The notes: generated from the letters alone by a model not told the origin. A DNA stretch of 64,000 nucleotides from Micromonospora purpureochromogenes (GCF_900091515.1 NZ_LT607410.1:1612001-1676000); one strand, 5' to 3'; shown: positions 46,511-55,101, counted from the first letter of the stretch. Numbers and translations are program-made.

Positions 46511-47251
46511 TCAGCCCTGGCGCGCGGCTTCGTCCTCGGCGTGGAGCACGCACCAGACCACCTTGCCGTTCGGCACCGGGGTGCTGCCCCAGCGTCGGGC
46601 CACCGTGTCGATCAGCAGCAGGCCGCGGCCGCCGGTCGAGGTGAGCGGAGCCAGGCCGGCGTACGCGGGCTGTCGGGGGGAGTGGTCGCGGACCGCGACG
46701 TGCAGCGAGCTGTCGCGCGGCGCGAGCCGAACCGTCATCGGCGTCCGCGCGTGGGCCACCACGTTGTTGACCATCTCGGTCACCGCGATGGACGCCGGCT
46801 CGGTCAGCTGCGGCACGCCCCAGCGGGCGCAGCCGTCGGCGATCATCGCCCGGGCCTGCCGGGCAGCCCCCACCGTGGGCGCGAGGTCCGCGGCGAGCAG
46901 CGCCGCCATCGGGGTACGGGCCAGCGCGGCGGTCGCGTCGTCGGCGGTCGCGTACACCGCCAGCCCGGTCGCGTCGGCGCCGGTGACCGTGCCGGCCGGG
47001 TCGAGCACCAGCAGGTCGGCGGCGGGCCAGTCGGCGATCGCGCGGCGGACCTCGGCCAGCAGTCGCGCTGCGCTGCCGTCGGTGGAGCGCAGCCGGGCCA
47101 CGTCGACCACGATCGGGCCGGGCCGGTCAGTCAGTCGCGTCAGCAGGGCGTCGCGGACCCGGTCGGCGGCGGTGGACTCCAGCACCCCGCTCAGCCGCAC
47201 GGTCGCGGACGACTCGTCCGCCTCCACCAGGCATCGCGCGTCCGTCGGCAT
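46511..47251 (-). CDS. STAS plus RsbW-like ATPase fusion regulator
   Basis: A 246-residue protein with two domains. Residues about 5-100 form a STAS domain (EADESSATVRLSGVLESTAAD...PIVVDVARLRSTDGSAARLL), usually the anti-anti-sigma part. Residues about 110-245 form a HATPase_c domain with TEMVNNVVAHA (N box), VRDHSPRQPAY and GGRGLLLIDTVARRWG (G box). Usually these activities are on separate proteins that bind each other, so the fusion may be self-controlled. The ATG at 47251 (MPTDARCLV) is taken; 47269 is an alternative. The SDR gene lies 56 bases upstream on the same strand. Confidence 0.8.
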   Translation of the reverse strand: MPTDARCLVEADESSATVRLSGVLESTAADRVRDALLTRLTDRPGPIVVDVARLRSTDGSAARLLAEVRRAIADWPAADLLVLDPAGTVTGADATGLAVYATADDATAALARTPMAALLAADLAPTVGAARQARAMIADGCARWGVPQLTEPASIAVTEMVNNVVAHARTPMTVRLAPRDSSLHVAVRDHSPRQPAYAGLAPLTSTGGRGLLLIDTVARRWGSTPVPNGKVVWCVLHAEDEAARQG

Positions 47252-47307
47252 GATCGTCCCATTGTGCATGCCGGCGGCCGGGCGCGCACCCGGCCGCTCC
47301 GTGCCGG

Positions 47308-48309
47308 TCATCGCCGTTCCGCTCGCGAGCGGCGGGTCATCGCGGCCATCGTGCCGACCGCGGTGCCGGCGGCGGCCAGCCCGAACGCGGCGGTCACCCG
47401 CACCACCTGCCGGCGTCGGCCGTGCCAGCCGCCCTCGCGCTGCGCCTCGGCGTCGGCGCGGAAGACGTTGCCGGTGCTGTCCGCCGCGCCCGACGGCCCG
47501 AACTGCGTCCGGTGGGCGTACCAGCCGAGGACCCGCTCGGCCAGCGCCGGCGCGAGCCGCCACTGCAGGCCGATCAGCCGGGCCGCGCCGCCGGCGTACG
47601 CCTCCCGGCGGGGCCGGCGCAGCAGCCGGACGATGGTCTCGGCCACCATCTCGGGCGGGTACACCGGCGGGGGCGGGACGAGTTCGCGCCCGGTGTGGTT
47701 GCCGGCGTGCCGGAAGAACGGGGTGTCGATGGTGGCCGGCAGCACGGTGCAGATCGAGATGTTGCCCCGGCCGGTGACCCGCAGCTCCTGCCGGACCGTG
47801 TCGGCCAGCCCGCGGATGCCGTGCTTGGTGGCGTTGTACGCCGACTGGTAGGGCATCGCCACCTCGGCCAGCACCGAGGCGTTGTTGACCACGACCCCGC
47901 CGCCGGAGAGGCTCAGCCAGGGCAGTGCGGCGCGGATGCCGTAGGCGGCGCCCAGCAGGTTGACCTCCAGCACCCGGCGGAACTCCGACACCGGGATCTC
48001 GTCGAAGAGCCCGACCGCGCTGACCGCCGCGTTGTTCACCCAGCCGTCGATCCGGCCGTACTCGGCCGCGGCGCGGGCGGCCAGTTCCTCGACCGCCACC
48101 GGGTCGGTCACGTCGGTGGGCACCGCCAGCGCCCGCCCGCCCAGTTCCCGGCAGTGTCGGGCGACATCCTCCAAGGCGGGCTCGCTGCGGGCGGCGAGGA
48201 CGATGTCCGCGCCCCGGCGGGCCAGCGCGTAGGCCGTGGCGGTTCCGATGCCGCTGGAGGCGCCGGTGACCACCACGACGGCGTCCGAGAGACTGCGGGT
48301 TAGCGGCAT
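47308..48309 (-). CDS. Short-chain dehydrogenase/reductase with C-terminal membrane segment
   Basis: A 333-residue SDR. The cofactor loop TGASSGIG (about residues 14-21), NNAAVSAVG, the catalytic Ser region NNASVL and the active-site YxxxK (YQSAYNATKHG) are complete. The C-terminal part after residue 240 includes a hydrophobic stretch (VVRVTAAFGLAAAGTAVGTMAAM) and an Arg-rich end, suggesting membrane attachment. The pattern fits the classical family that reduces keto groups with NADP(H). The ATG at 48309 (MPLTRSLSDAVVVVTGASSGIG) is preferred; the upstream extension to 48546 is low-complexity. Substrate unknown. Confidence 0.87.
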   Translation of the reverse strand: MPLTRSLSDAVVVVTGASSGIGTATAYALARRGADIVLAARSEPALEDVARHCRELGGRALAVPTDVTDPVAVEELAARAAAEYGRIDGWVNNAAVSAVGLFDEIPVSEFRRVLEVNLLGAAYGIRAALPWLSLSGGGVVVNNASVLAEVAMPYQSAYNATKHGIRGLADTVRQELRVTGRGNISICTVLPATIDTPFFRHAGNHTGRELVPPPPVYPPEMVAETIVRLLRRPRREAYAGGAARLIGLQWRLAPALAERVLGWYAHRTQFGPSGAADSTGNVFRADAEAQREGGWHGRRRQVVRVTAAFGLAAAGTAVGTMAAMTRRSRAERR

Positions 48310-48830
48310 TCTTCGTCGGTACCCCGACCGGAGTGGGTCATGCGGCCGGGTGGGCGCGGATCGGCACCGGGCTGGATCGGCCGCACCGGCGGTCGGCGGG
48401 AGGCCGGGGCCGGGCCGGGGCGGCCGTCCCGGCGTTCGGCGGGAACCCCCGGACGTGGCGGCGGCGGTCGAGGCCGGCGCGCACGCCCGGGTCCCCCGGT
48501 CGGGCGGTCCCGCCCCGACACTGCCCGGGGGGCGATACCGGGCCAACCCGGCCTTCCGGATAGTCGGCGGGACGGTGGCGTAAACCGATCACCCCGGACG
48601 GCCGGGTACGAGCCTCCGTTCGCCCGGGCCAGACCCGCCGTGAGAGCGGATGTGACCTGCGGAAACTCCGGTGGCGGGGGCCGGCGGACGGCTCGCCGGC
48701 GGGGTGCCCGCAACGGTCGGCCGGCGGCGTTCCGACTGCTCCCGATCTGCCAGGTTTCGGCTCGCCGGGGCCGGGTTAATGGGACCCTCTGACCGGAGGA
48801 CCATCCCTCACGAATCGCATGGAGGTGACC
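48310..48830. other. Gene-free stretch of about 520 bases between divergent genes
   Basis: No ORF has both a ribosome-binding site and a recognisable pattern. The right end holds GGGTTAATGGGACC (TTAATG possible -10, about 48775-48785) in front of the glycosyltransferase. Several short G/C-rich inverted repeats occur but none is long enough to name. Confidence 0.5.
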
Positions 48831-50030
48831 ATGCGCGTCGGCCTCGTCTGCGCGCACGCCGGCTCGGCCCGGCATGCGGACGCCCCCGCCGTCGGTACCC
48901 ACGAGCACATCGCCCGGGTCGCCGCCGAGCTGGCCGGGCGCGGCCACGACGTACGGGTCTACGAGCGCCGCGACGAACCCGCCCTGCCGGAGGTCGTCGA
49001 GGTGGACGGCTACCGCCTGGAGCGGGTGCCCGTCGGACCGCCCAGGGTCATGCCCACCGCCGAGCTGGTGCCGTACGTGTCGGAGTTCGGCCGGTGGCTG
49101 GCCGACCGCTGGGCCGCGGAGTGGACCCCCGAGGTGGTGCACGGGCACTACTGGATCGGCGGCCTGGCCGCCGCCCACGCGGTACGCGAGACGGACATCC
49201 CGGTCGTGCAGACCTTCCACTCCCTCGGCGTCGAGCAGCTACGCCACCTCGGCCAGCAGTACGACGGCCCGGGGGAGCGGATCCCGCTGGAGCGGGCGCT
49301 GACCCGGGCCGTGGACATCGCGGTCGCCCAGTGCAACGACGAGGTGGACGAACTGACCCGGATGGGCCTGCAGCGCACGGCGGTGGCGATGGTCCCCGCC
49401 GGGGTGGACATCGAGCGGTTCCACCCCGACGGCGAGGCGGCACCGCGCGACCAGCGGGCCCGCATCCTCTCCGTCGGCGGGCTGTCGCCCGGCCACGGCC
49501 AGGAGGACCTGATCCGGGCGATGCGCCTGGTGGGCGACGCCGAGCTGGTCATCGCCGGCGGCCCGCCGCCCGAGGAGCTGGCCACCCACGCCGAGGCCCG
49601 CCGGCTGCGCGAGCTGGCCGAGCGGACCGGGGTCGCCGACCAGGTGAAGCTGGTCGGGGCGGTGCCGCACGACCAGATGGCCACCTGGTACCGCTCGGCC
49701 GACGTGGTCGCCTGCACCCCGCACTACTCCTCCGCCGGCCGGGTGTCGCTGGAGGCGATGGCCTGCGGCGTACCGGTGGTCGGGTACGCGATGGGCGGCA
49801 TCGCCGACGCCGTGGTCGACGAGGTCACCGGGCGGCTGGTGCCCCCGGGCGACGTCCGCACGCTGGGCGTGACGCTGCGCCGGCTGCTGGCCGACAACGC
49901 CGGGCGGTTCGCGTACGGGCATGCGGCGGTGGACCGGGTGCGGTGCAGCTACACCTGGGAGCGCACCGCCAGCGCCCTGGAGCGGCTCTACGAGCGGGTG
50001 GTGCTCCGGCGCAAGCCGGTCGAGGCCTGA
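48831..50030 (+). CDS. GT4-family glycosyltransferase
   Basis: A 399-residue GT-B retaining glycosyltransferase. The N-terminal domain has VHGHYWIGGLAAAHAV and FHSLGVEQLRHLG, the MshA-like acceptor side; the C-terminal domain has ILSVGGLSPGHGQEDLIRAM and the nucleotide-sugar motif SSAGRVSLEAMACGVPVVGYAMGGIADAV. It resembles MshA and sucrose-phosphate-synthase-like enzymes but sits away from any mycothiol gene, so the acceptor is uncertain. The ATG at 48831 (MRVGLVCAH) has GGAGGT directly upstream; the ATG at 48819 is part of that region. Its 3' end overlaps the convergent membrane-protein gene by 43 bases. Confidence 0.9.
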   Translation: MRVGLVCAHAGSARHADAPAVGTHEHIARVAAELAGRGHDVRVYERRDEPALPEVVEVDGYRLERVPVGPPRVMPTAELVPYVSEFGRWLADRWAAEWTPEVVHGHYWIGGLAAAHAVRETDIPVVQTFHSLGVEQLRHLGQQYDGPGERIPLERALTRAVDIAVAQCNDEVDELTRMGLQRTAVAMVPAGVDIERFHPDGEAAPRDQRARILSVGGLSPGHGQEDLIRAMRLVGDAELVIAGGPPPEELATHAEARRLRELAERTGVADQVKLVGAVPHDQMATWYRSADVVACTPHYSSAGRVSLEAMACGVPVVGYAMGGIADAVVDEVTGRLVPPGDVRTLGVTLRRLLADNAGRFAYGHAAVDRVRCSYTWERTASALERLYERVVLRRKPVEA

Positions 50031-50935
50031 CCGCCCGTCTGCAGCGGTGGTCGGCCGGAGCCGGCGCCGACCGCGATCCGGTCCCGTCGCCGGACGACGG
50101 CATGGTGGTGCTGTGGTTCGGCGTACCGGGTGAGCCCGATGACCGAGGCGAGGGTGACCAGGAAGCCGACCGCGGCCAGCCACTCCCGGCCCGGCCAGAT
50201 CCGGTCGTTGAGCAGCAGCAGGCCGACGATCGCGGCGGGCACCGCCCCGGCGGCGTCCATCGCGGCGACGGCGGCCGTGGTGGAGCCGCGCTGCATCGCC
50301 AGCCCGAGCAGCAGCTGCCCGACCAGCGAGTGCGCGATCAGCAGGTAGAGCAGCGGGTCCCGGACGAACGCCTCGGCCGTCGACGCGGAGGCCAGCGGGC
50401 GGGCGGCCACCGCGGCGGCGGAGAACGCCATCCCGGCCAGCGAGCCGAGCACCACCGACCCGGGCGGCCCGTGCAGGCGTACGGCGAAGAAGCCGAGCAC
50501 CCCGATGCCGCCCAGCGCCACGGCGAGGGCGACCAGGCCGGCGGTGCCGAGGGACTTCGACGGCGCCGGCTGGGCGGAGAGCACCAGCGCGGTGATCCCG
50601 CCGAAGAGCAGCACCAGCAGGGCAACCTCCGCCTTCGGCAGCCGCCACTTGAGCACCACCACGCCCAGCACGGCGGTGACCCCCAGCCCGGCGGCCACGC
50701 TGGCCTGCACCAGGAACAGCGGCAGGTCCCGGCGGGCCAGGAAGGCCAGCACGAATCCGGTCACCTGGCAGAGCAGGCCGACCAGGTAGGTGCGGTGCAC
50801 GGCCAGCTTCAGCAGCAGCCCCGGATCGAAGGTGTGGTGCACGGTCGTCCGGGCGGCGGCGACCGACTGCAACATGTTGGCGAAGCCGTACGCGACGATC
50901 ATGGCCGCGAGGAAGCACCAACCGGAGGACACCAC
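49988..50935 (-). CDS. DMT-like membrane transporter (EamA type)
   Basis: A 315-residue membrane protein with about nine to ten hydrophobic segments in an EamA-like arrangement (GWCFLAAMIVAYGFANML, VGLLCQVTGFVLAFLA, LFLVQASVAAGLGVTAVLGVVVL and so on). The second half ends in RIWPGREWLAAVGFLVTLASVIGL, and a basic tail of about 45 residues follows. It probably moves small metabolites; the substrate is unknown. GTG 50935 has TATCCT six bases upstream, pointing to a leaderless start. The 3' end overlaps the convergent glycosyltransferase gene (49988-50030), so the last 14 codons are read in both directions. Confidence 0.82.
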   Translation of the reverse strand: MVSSGWCFLAAMIVAYGFANMLQSVAAARTTVHHTFDPGLLLKLAVHRTYLVGLLCQVTGFVLAFLARRDLPLFLVQASVAAGLGVTAVLGVVVLKWRLPKAEVALLVLLFGGITALVLSAQPAPSKSLGTAGLVALAVALGGIGVLGFFAVRLHGPPGSVVLGSLAGMAFSAAAVAARPLASASTAEAFVRDPLLYLLIAHSLVGQLLLGLAMQRGSTTAAVAAMDAAGAVPAAIVGLLLLNDRIWPGREWLAAVGFLVTLASVIGLTRYAEPQHHHAVVRRRDRIAVGAGSGRPPLQTGGQASTGLRRSTTRS

Positions 50936-50962
50936 CTGGCGAGGATAGAGGGTGCCCGGGGG

Positions 50963-51781
50963 TCAGCGCGCGGTTGGCCGACCCAGCCGGGCGAGGATGT
51001 CGGCGTGCAGCAGGCCGTTGCTGGCCACCGCGCTGTGCTCCCCGGAACCATCCCCAGCAGGGACTCCACGGCCGGACAGATCGGTGAGGACGCCCCCGGC
51101 CTCGGTCACCACCGGCACCAGCGCGGCGACGTCCCAGAGCGACAACTCGGGCTCCACCATGACGTCCAGTGCACCCTCGGCCAGCAGCATGTAACCGTAG
51201 AAGTCGCCGTACGCGCGGCTGCGCCAGGTGTCCCGCATGAGCTGGAGCATCGCGTCCAGCCGGCCCGCCTCCTCCCAGCCGCTGAGCGAGGAGTAGCAGA
51301 AGCTGGCGTCGGCCAGGTCGCCGACGGCGGAGACCCGGATCGGCGTGCCGGAGGCGGCGTCCGGCCCGGCGTACGCGCCCTCGCCGAGCGCGCCCCACCA
51401 GCGGCGGCCAAGCGCCGGGGCGGAGACCAGCCCGACCACGGGACGGTCCCCCTCCAGCAGCGCGATCAGGGTGGCCCAGACCGGCACGCCCCGGACGAAG
51501 TTCTTGGTGCCGTCGATCGGGTCGACCACCCAGCGTCGACCCCCCGGCCCGGCGGCCGGCTGCTCGCCGTACTCCTCGCCGAGCAGGCCGTCGCCGGGGC
51601 GCCGGTCGGCCAGCAGCGCGCGGATCGCCCGCTCCACCGCGGTGTCCGCGTCGGAGACCGGGGTGAGGTCCGGCTTGGCCTCGACCCGCAGGTCGAGCGC
51701 GCGGAAGCGGGCCGTGGAGATGGCGTCGGCGGCGTCCGCGAGCTGGTGGGCGAGGGCGATGTCGTCGGCGTACCCGGTCAT
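50963..51781 (-). CDS. hisN: Inositol-monophosphatase-family histidinol phosphatase
   Basis: A 272-residue lithium-sensitive phosphatase. Metal-binding motifs are GLLGEEYGE (Glu), WVVDPIDGTKNFVRGVP (DPIDGT) and ELSLWDVAALVPV (WD). The aroA-rsgA-hisN order is widespread in actinobacteria, where this member is assigned as histidinol-phosphate phosphatase (HisN); inositol-1-phosphatase remains possible. The ATG at 51781 (MTGYADDIALAHQL) is fixed by a TACCGT box (complement of 51789-51794) seven bases upstream. An in-frame start at 51865 would overlap rsgA and is unlikely. Separate transcription from rsgA follows from that promoter, despite only 25 bases between them. Confidence 0.88.
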   Translation of the reverse strand: MTGYADDIALAHQLADAADAISTARFRALDLRVEAKPDLTPVSDADTAVERAIRALLADRRPGDGLLGEEYGEQPAAGPGGRRWVVDPIDGTKNFVRGVPVWATLIALLEGDRPVVGLVSAPALGRRWWGALGEGAYAGPDAASGTPIRVSAVGDLADASFCYSSLSGWEEAGRLDAMLQLMRDTWRSRAYGDFYGYMLLAEGALDVMVEPELSLWDVAALVPVVTEAGGVLTDLSGRGVPAGDGSGEHSAVASNGLLHADILARLGRPTAR

Positions 51782-51788
51782 GGGAGAA

Positions 51789-51794
51789 ACGGTA
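51789..51794 (-). promoter_or_regulatory. -10 element of a leaderless promoter (TACCGT)
   Basis: On the minus strand TACCGT is followed by seven bases and then the ATG at 51781. It lies in the 25-base rsgA-hisN gap. Confidence 0.55.
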
Positions 51795-51806
51795 GCCACG
51801 CCCGGG

Positions 51807-52892
51807 TCAGGACCCGGCGAGCGGGTCGCCCGGATTCCGCTGGTCGGCCTCACCGCGCGGGTCACCCTCCCCGGACCGGGAGGACAACAGCCGACGGTAC
51901 GACGCCAGCCGACGCGGGTCGGCCTTGCCGGCGGCCACCCAGGCGTCCAGGGCGCAGTCCGGCGCGTCGGCGGTGTGCGGGCAGTTCGGCGGGCAGTCCA
52001 CCGTCGCCTCGACCAGGTCGGCGAAGCCGTGCAGCAGGCTCTCCGCCGAGACGTGGGCGAGCCCGAAGCTGCGTACCCCGGGGGTGTCGATGATCCAGCC
52101 GGGGTCGCCGTCGACGCCCGGCGCGGGCGGCAGCCGCAGCGCCACGGCGCTGGTGGAGGTGTGCCGGCCCCGGCCGATCGCGCTGACCACGCCGACCGCC
52201 CGGGCGGCCTCCGGCACCAGGCGGTTGACCAGCGTCGACTTGCCCACCCCGGAGTGCCCGACCATGACCGAGACCCGGCCGGCGAGCAGCGCCCGCAGCG
52301 CGTCGAGGTCGGAGTCCGGGCGGACGAGCACGTACGGCAGTTCCAGCTCGGTGTAGTAGCCGAGCACCTGCTCGGGCCCGGCCAGGTCGGCCTTGGTCAG
52401 GCAGAGCAGCGGCTCGATTCCCGCGTCGTACGCGGCCACCAGGCAGCGGTCGATGAAGCCGGTGCGCGGCGGCGGGTCGGCCAGCGCGCTGACGATCACC
52501 AACTGGTCGGCGTTGGCGACCACCACCCGTTCCAGCCGCCCCTCGGCGGTGGTCGCGTCGTCCTCGGCGGTCCGCCGCAGCACCGAGCGCCGCTCGGCGA
52601 TCCGGACGATCCGGGCCAGCGCGCCGGCCGCCCCGGAGGTGTCCCCGACCAGGCCCACCCGGTCGCCGACCACCACCGACTTGCGCCCCAGCTCCCGGGC
52701 CCGCATCGCGGTCACCGTGTCGTCGGGGTCGGCGCCGGCCAGCACGCAGGTGTAGCGGCCCCGGTCGACGGCGATCACGAAGCCGTCGACCGCGTCGGCG
52801 TGCCGGGGCCGGGTACGGGTGCGTGGGCGCGAGGATTTTCCGGGCCGGACCCGTACGTCTTCCTCGTCGTACTCCCGCCGTCTGGTCGCCAG
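51807..52892 (-). CDS. rsgA: Small-ribosomal-subunit GTPase RsgA, apparent CTG start
   Basis: A circularly permuted GTPase (361 residues from CTG 52892) that checks late 30S maturation. G motifs in permuted order are TKADL (G4), SVMVGHSGVGKSTLVNRL (G1) and DTPGVR (G3), followed by the zinc site CPPNCPHTADAPDC. The first in-frame ATG/GTG is GTG 52778, but it would cut off LATRRREYDEEDVRVRPGKS and the following Arg-rich segment, which matches the N-terminus usual for actinobacterial RsgA. No ATG, GTG or TTG exists between the aroA stop and that segment; CTG 52892 has GAGGGG seven bases upstream. The gene starts 18 bases after aroA, so it is translationally linked to it. Confidence 0.85.
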   Translation of the reverse strand: MATRRREYDEEDVRVRPGKSSRPRTRTRPRHADAVDGFVIAVDRGRYTCVLAGADPDDTVTAMRARELGRKSVVVGDRVGLVGDTSGAAGALARIVRIAERRSVLRRTAEDDATTAEGRLERVVVANADQLVIVSALADPPPRTGFIDRCLVAAYDAGIEPLLCLTKADLAGPEQVLGYYTELELPYVLVRPDSDLDALRALLAGRVSVMVGHSGVGKSTLVNRLVPEAARAVGVVSAIGRGRHTSTSAVALRLPPAPGVDGDPGWIIDTPGVRSFGLAHVSAESLLHGFADLVEATVDCPPNCPHTADAPDCALDAWVAAGKADPRRLASYRRLLSSRSGEGDPRGEADQRNPGDPLAGS

Positions 52893-52910
52893 GACCGCCC
52901 CCTCTACGCC

Positions 52911-54212
52911 TCAGCTCTTGCCGGTCACCATTGCCGACCATAGTGCCGGGAACTCGGGCATGGTCTTGGAGGTACACGCCACATCGTCCACCTCGATACC
53001 GGGGACGGCCAGCCCGGCCACCGCGGCGGCGTGCGCCATCCGGTGGTCGGCGTAGGTGCGGAATGTGCCGCCGCGCAGCGGGCGGGGCCGGATCTCCAGG
53101 CCGTCGGAGGACTCGGTCAGGTCGGCGCCGAGGGAGGTGAACTCGCGGGCCAGGGCGGCGATCCGGTCGGTCTCGTGGCCGCGGATGTGCGCGATGCCGG
53201 TGAACCGGGACGGGGAGTCGGCCAGCATGGCCAGCGCGGTCAGCGCCGGGGTCAGCTCGCTGACGTCGGAGAGGTCGGCCTCCAGACCGTGCACCGTGCC
53301 GGTGCCGCGCACGGTCAGCCCGGCGGTGCCGAGGGTCACCTCGCCGCCCATCCGGTGCAGCAGCGAGCGGAGCTGCTCGACCGGCTGCGCGCTGCTGCGC
53401 GGCCAGCCCTGCAACGTCACCTCACCGCCGGTGACCAGCGCGGCGGCGAAGAACGGGACCGCGCCGGAGAGGTCCGGCTCGATCTCCCAGCCGCGCCCGG
53501 CCAGCGGGCCGGGCTCGACCACCCAGACGTCCGGGACGCTGTCGTCGACCGCGGCGCCGGCCGCCCGCAGCATCTGGACGGTCATCCGCAGGTGGGGCGC
53601 GGAGGGGACGGGCGGGCCCTGGTGGCGCACGACCACGCCCCGGTCGAAGCGCGCGCCGGCGAGCAGCAGGCCGGAGACGAGCTGGCTGGAGGCGGAGGCG
53701 TCGATCACCACCTCGCCGCCGGTGACCCGGCCGGTGCCCTGCACCGTCAGCGGCAGGCTGCCGGCGGGCGGGGCCTCGACGCGTACGCCGAGCGAACGCA
53801 GCGCGCCGATCAGCGGACCGAGCGGACGGACCCGGGCCTGCGGGTCGCCGTCGAAGGTGACCCGCCCCTCGGCCAGGCCGGCGACCGGCGGCGCGAAGCG
53901 CATCACCGTGCCGGCCAGCCCGACGTCGACGTGGGCCGGACCGACCAGCCGGTGCGGCCGGACCAGCCAGCGCTCGTCGTCGGAGATCGACATGTGCGCG
54001 CCCATCGCCCGCAGCCCGCCGGCCATCAGCTCGGTGTCCCGCGCGCGCAGCGGCCCGTGCAGGGTCGACGGACCACTGGCCAGGGCACTGAGCACCAGCG
54101 CCCGGGCGGTCATCGACTTGGAGCCGGGCAGGCGCAGCGTCGCGGCAACCGGATCGCTGGCGGTCGGTGCGGTCCACGGCTGCGGCGGCCGGGTCGCGGT
54201 CGGATTCCCCAC
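52911..54212 (-). CDS. aroA: 3-phosphoshikimate 1-carboxyvinyltransferase (EPSP synthase)
   Basis: A 433-residue enzyme of the shikimate pathway that joins phosphoenolpyruvate to shikimate 3-phosphate. Visible: LRLPGSKSMTARALVLSALA (substrate loop with Lys and Ser), GLAGTVMRFAPPVAGLAEG (PEP region, here GLAGTVMRF where many have GNAGTAMRF), LVSGLLLAGARF, PDLSGAVPFFAAALVTGG and HETDRIAALAREF, ADHRMAHAAAVAGL. GTG 54212 (VGNPTATRPPQPW) has a CAGAAT box six bases upstream. The Leu/Val changes in the GNAGT loop may affect inhibitor sensitivity; that is inference. rsgA follows with an 18-base gap. Confidence 0.95.
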   Translation of the reverse strand: MGNPTATRPPQPWTAPTASDPVAATLRLPGSKSMTARALVLSALASGPSTLHGPLRARDTELMAGGLRAMGAHMSISDDERWLVRPHRLVGPAHVDVGLAGTVMRFAPPVAGLAEGRVTFDGDPQARVRPLGPLIGALRSLGVRVEAPPAGSLPLTVQGTGRVTGGEVVIDASASSQLVSGLLLAGARFDRGVVVRHQGPPVPSAPHLRMTVQMLRAAGAAVDDSVPDVWVVEPGPLAGRGWEIEPDLSGAVPFFAAALVTGGEVTLQGWPRSSAQPVEQLRSLLHRMGGEVTLGTAGLTVRGTGTVHGLEADLSDVSELTPALTALAMLADSPSRFTGIAHIRGHETDRIAALAREFTSLGADLTESSDGLEIRPRPLRGGTFRTYADHRMAHAAAVAGLAVPGIEVDDVACTSKTMPEFPALWSAMVTGKS

Positions 54213-54301
54213 GGTTACATTCTGCCAACCTCGCCGGCCCGTGGAGCCGGCCGTCGGTCCTGCTCCCGGTTGGCGGGACAGCCGGGAAGCCGGCGGGGCG
54301 T

Positions 54302-54307
54302 TAGCGT
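54302..54307 (+). promoter_or_regulatory. -10 element of a leaderless promoter (TAGCGT)
   Basis: TAGCGT is followed by seven bases and then the ATG at 54315. Confidence 0.55.
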
Positions 54308-54314
54308 GTGCGCC

Positions 54315-55013
54315 ATGTGCGGGAGGTACGCCACGACCCGGAGCGCCGGTGACCTGAGCGCGCTGTTCGAGTCGTACGACGACACCGACGGCCGGCTCGC
54401 GCCCGACCACAACGTCGCGCCGACCGACCCGGTGCCGGTCGTGCGGATGGCCGCCGAGGCCGGCCGGGTGCTCTCGGCGGGGCGCTGGGGCCTGGTGCCG
54501 CACTGGTCCCGCTCGGCGGCCGGCGCCGCCCGCATGATCAACGCCCGGGTCGAGACGGTCGCCACCAGCCGGGCGTACGCCGACCCGTTCGCCCGCCGGC
54601 GCTGCCTGGTCCCCGCCGACGGCTGGTACGAGTGGGTGCGCCGCCCCGCCGGCGGCAAGCAGCCCTACTACATGACCCCCCGCGACGGCTCGGTGCTGGC
54701 GTTCGCCGGCATCTGGTCACGCTGGGAGTCGCTGCTCACCTTCAGCGTGCTCACCACCGCCGCGGTGGGGGAGTTGGCCGAGGTGCACGACCGGATGCCG
54801 CTGCTGCTGCCCGCCGACCGCTGGGCGGCGTGGCTCGGGCCGGCCGACGACCCGGCCACGCTGCTCGCCCCGCCGCCGGTCGACTGGCTCGCCGGTCTGG
54901 AGATCCGCCCGGTGGGTCCGGCGGTGGGCGACGTGCGCAACGACGGGCCGGGGTTGATCGAGCGGGTGTCGCTGCCCGAGGAGCGCGTCGAGGGGGAAAT
55001 GACGCTTTTCTGA
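54315..55013 (+). CDS. SRAP (HMCES/YedK) abasic-site DNA-protein crosslinking protein
   Basis: A 232-residue SOS-response-associated peptidase family protein. Catalytic Cys2 (MCGRYATT) forms a thiazolidine crosslink with abasic sites in single-stranded DNA and shields them. Other conserved parts are NVAPTDPVPVV, RWGLVPHWS, MINARVETVATS (Asn and Glu), RCLVPADGWYEW and VHDRMPLLL with the His that helps reversal. The exact start matters because Cys2 must be exposed; ATG 54315 gives it directly, and a TAGCGT box sits seven bases before it (leaderless). The gene is divergent from aroA, as Rv3226c is from Rv3227. Low risk of misassignment. Confidence 0.94.
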   Translation: MCGRYATTRSAGDLSALFESYDDTDGRLAPDHNVAPTDPVPVVRMAAEAGRVLSAGRWGLVPHWSRSAAGAARMINARVETVATSRAYADPFARRRCLVPADGWYEWVRRPAGGKQPYYMTPRDGSVLAFAGIWSRWESLLTFSVLTTAAVGELAEVHDRMPLLLPADRWAAWLGPADDPATLLAPPPVDWLAGLEIRPVGPAVGDVRNDGPGLIERVSLPEERVEGEMTLF

Positions 55014-55101
55014 ACGCGATTCGCGACATTGTCGCGTACGAATTGCCAGAGTTCCGGGTGAAATTTCGCTCGGATCTTCAGTCATCTTTGTGCACAGCCT
55101 C

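Noticed and set aside
48589..48804. A 71-codon minus-strand ORF in the gap before the glycosyltransferase
   Set aside because: Start and composition unconvincing; no translation signal.
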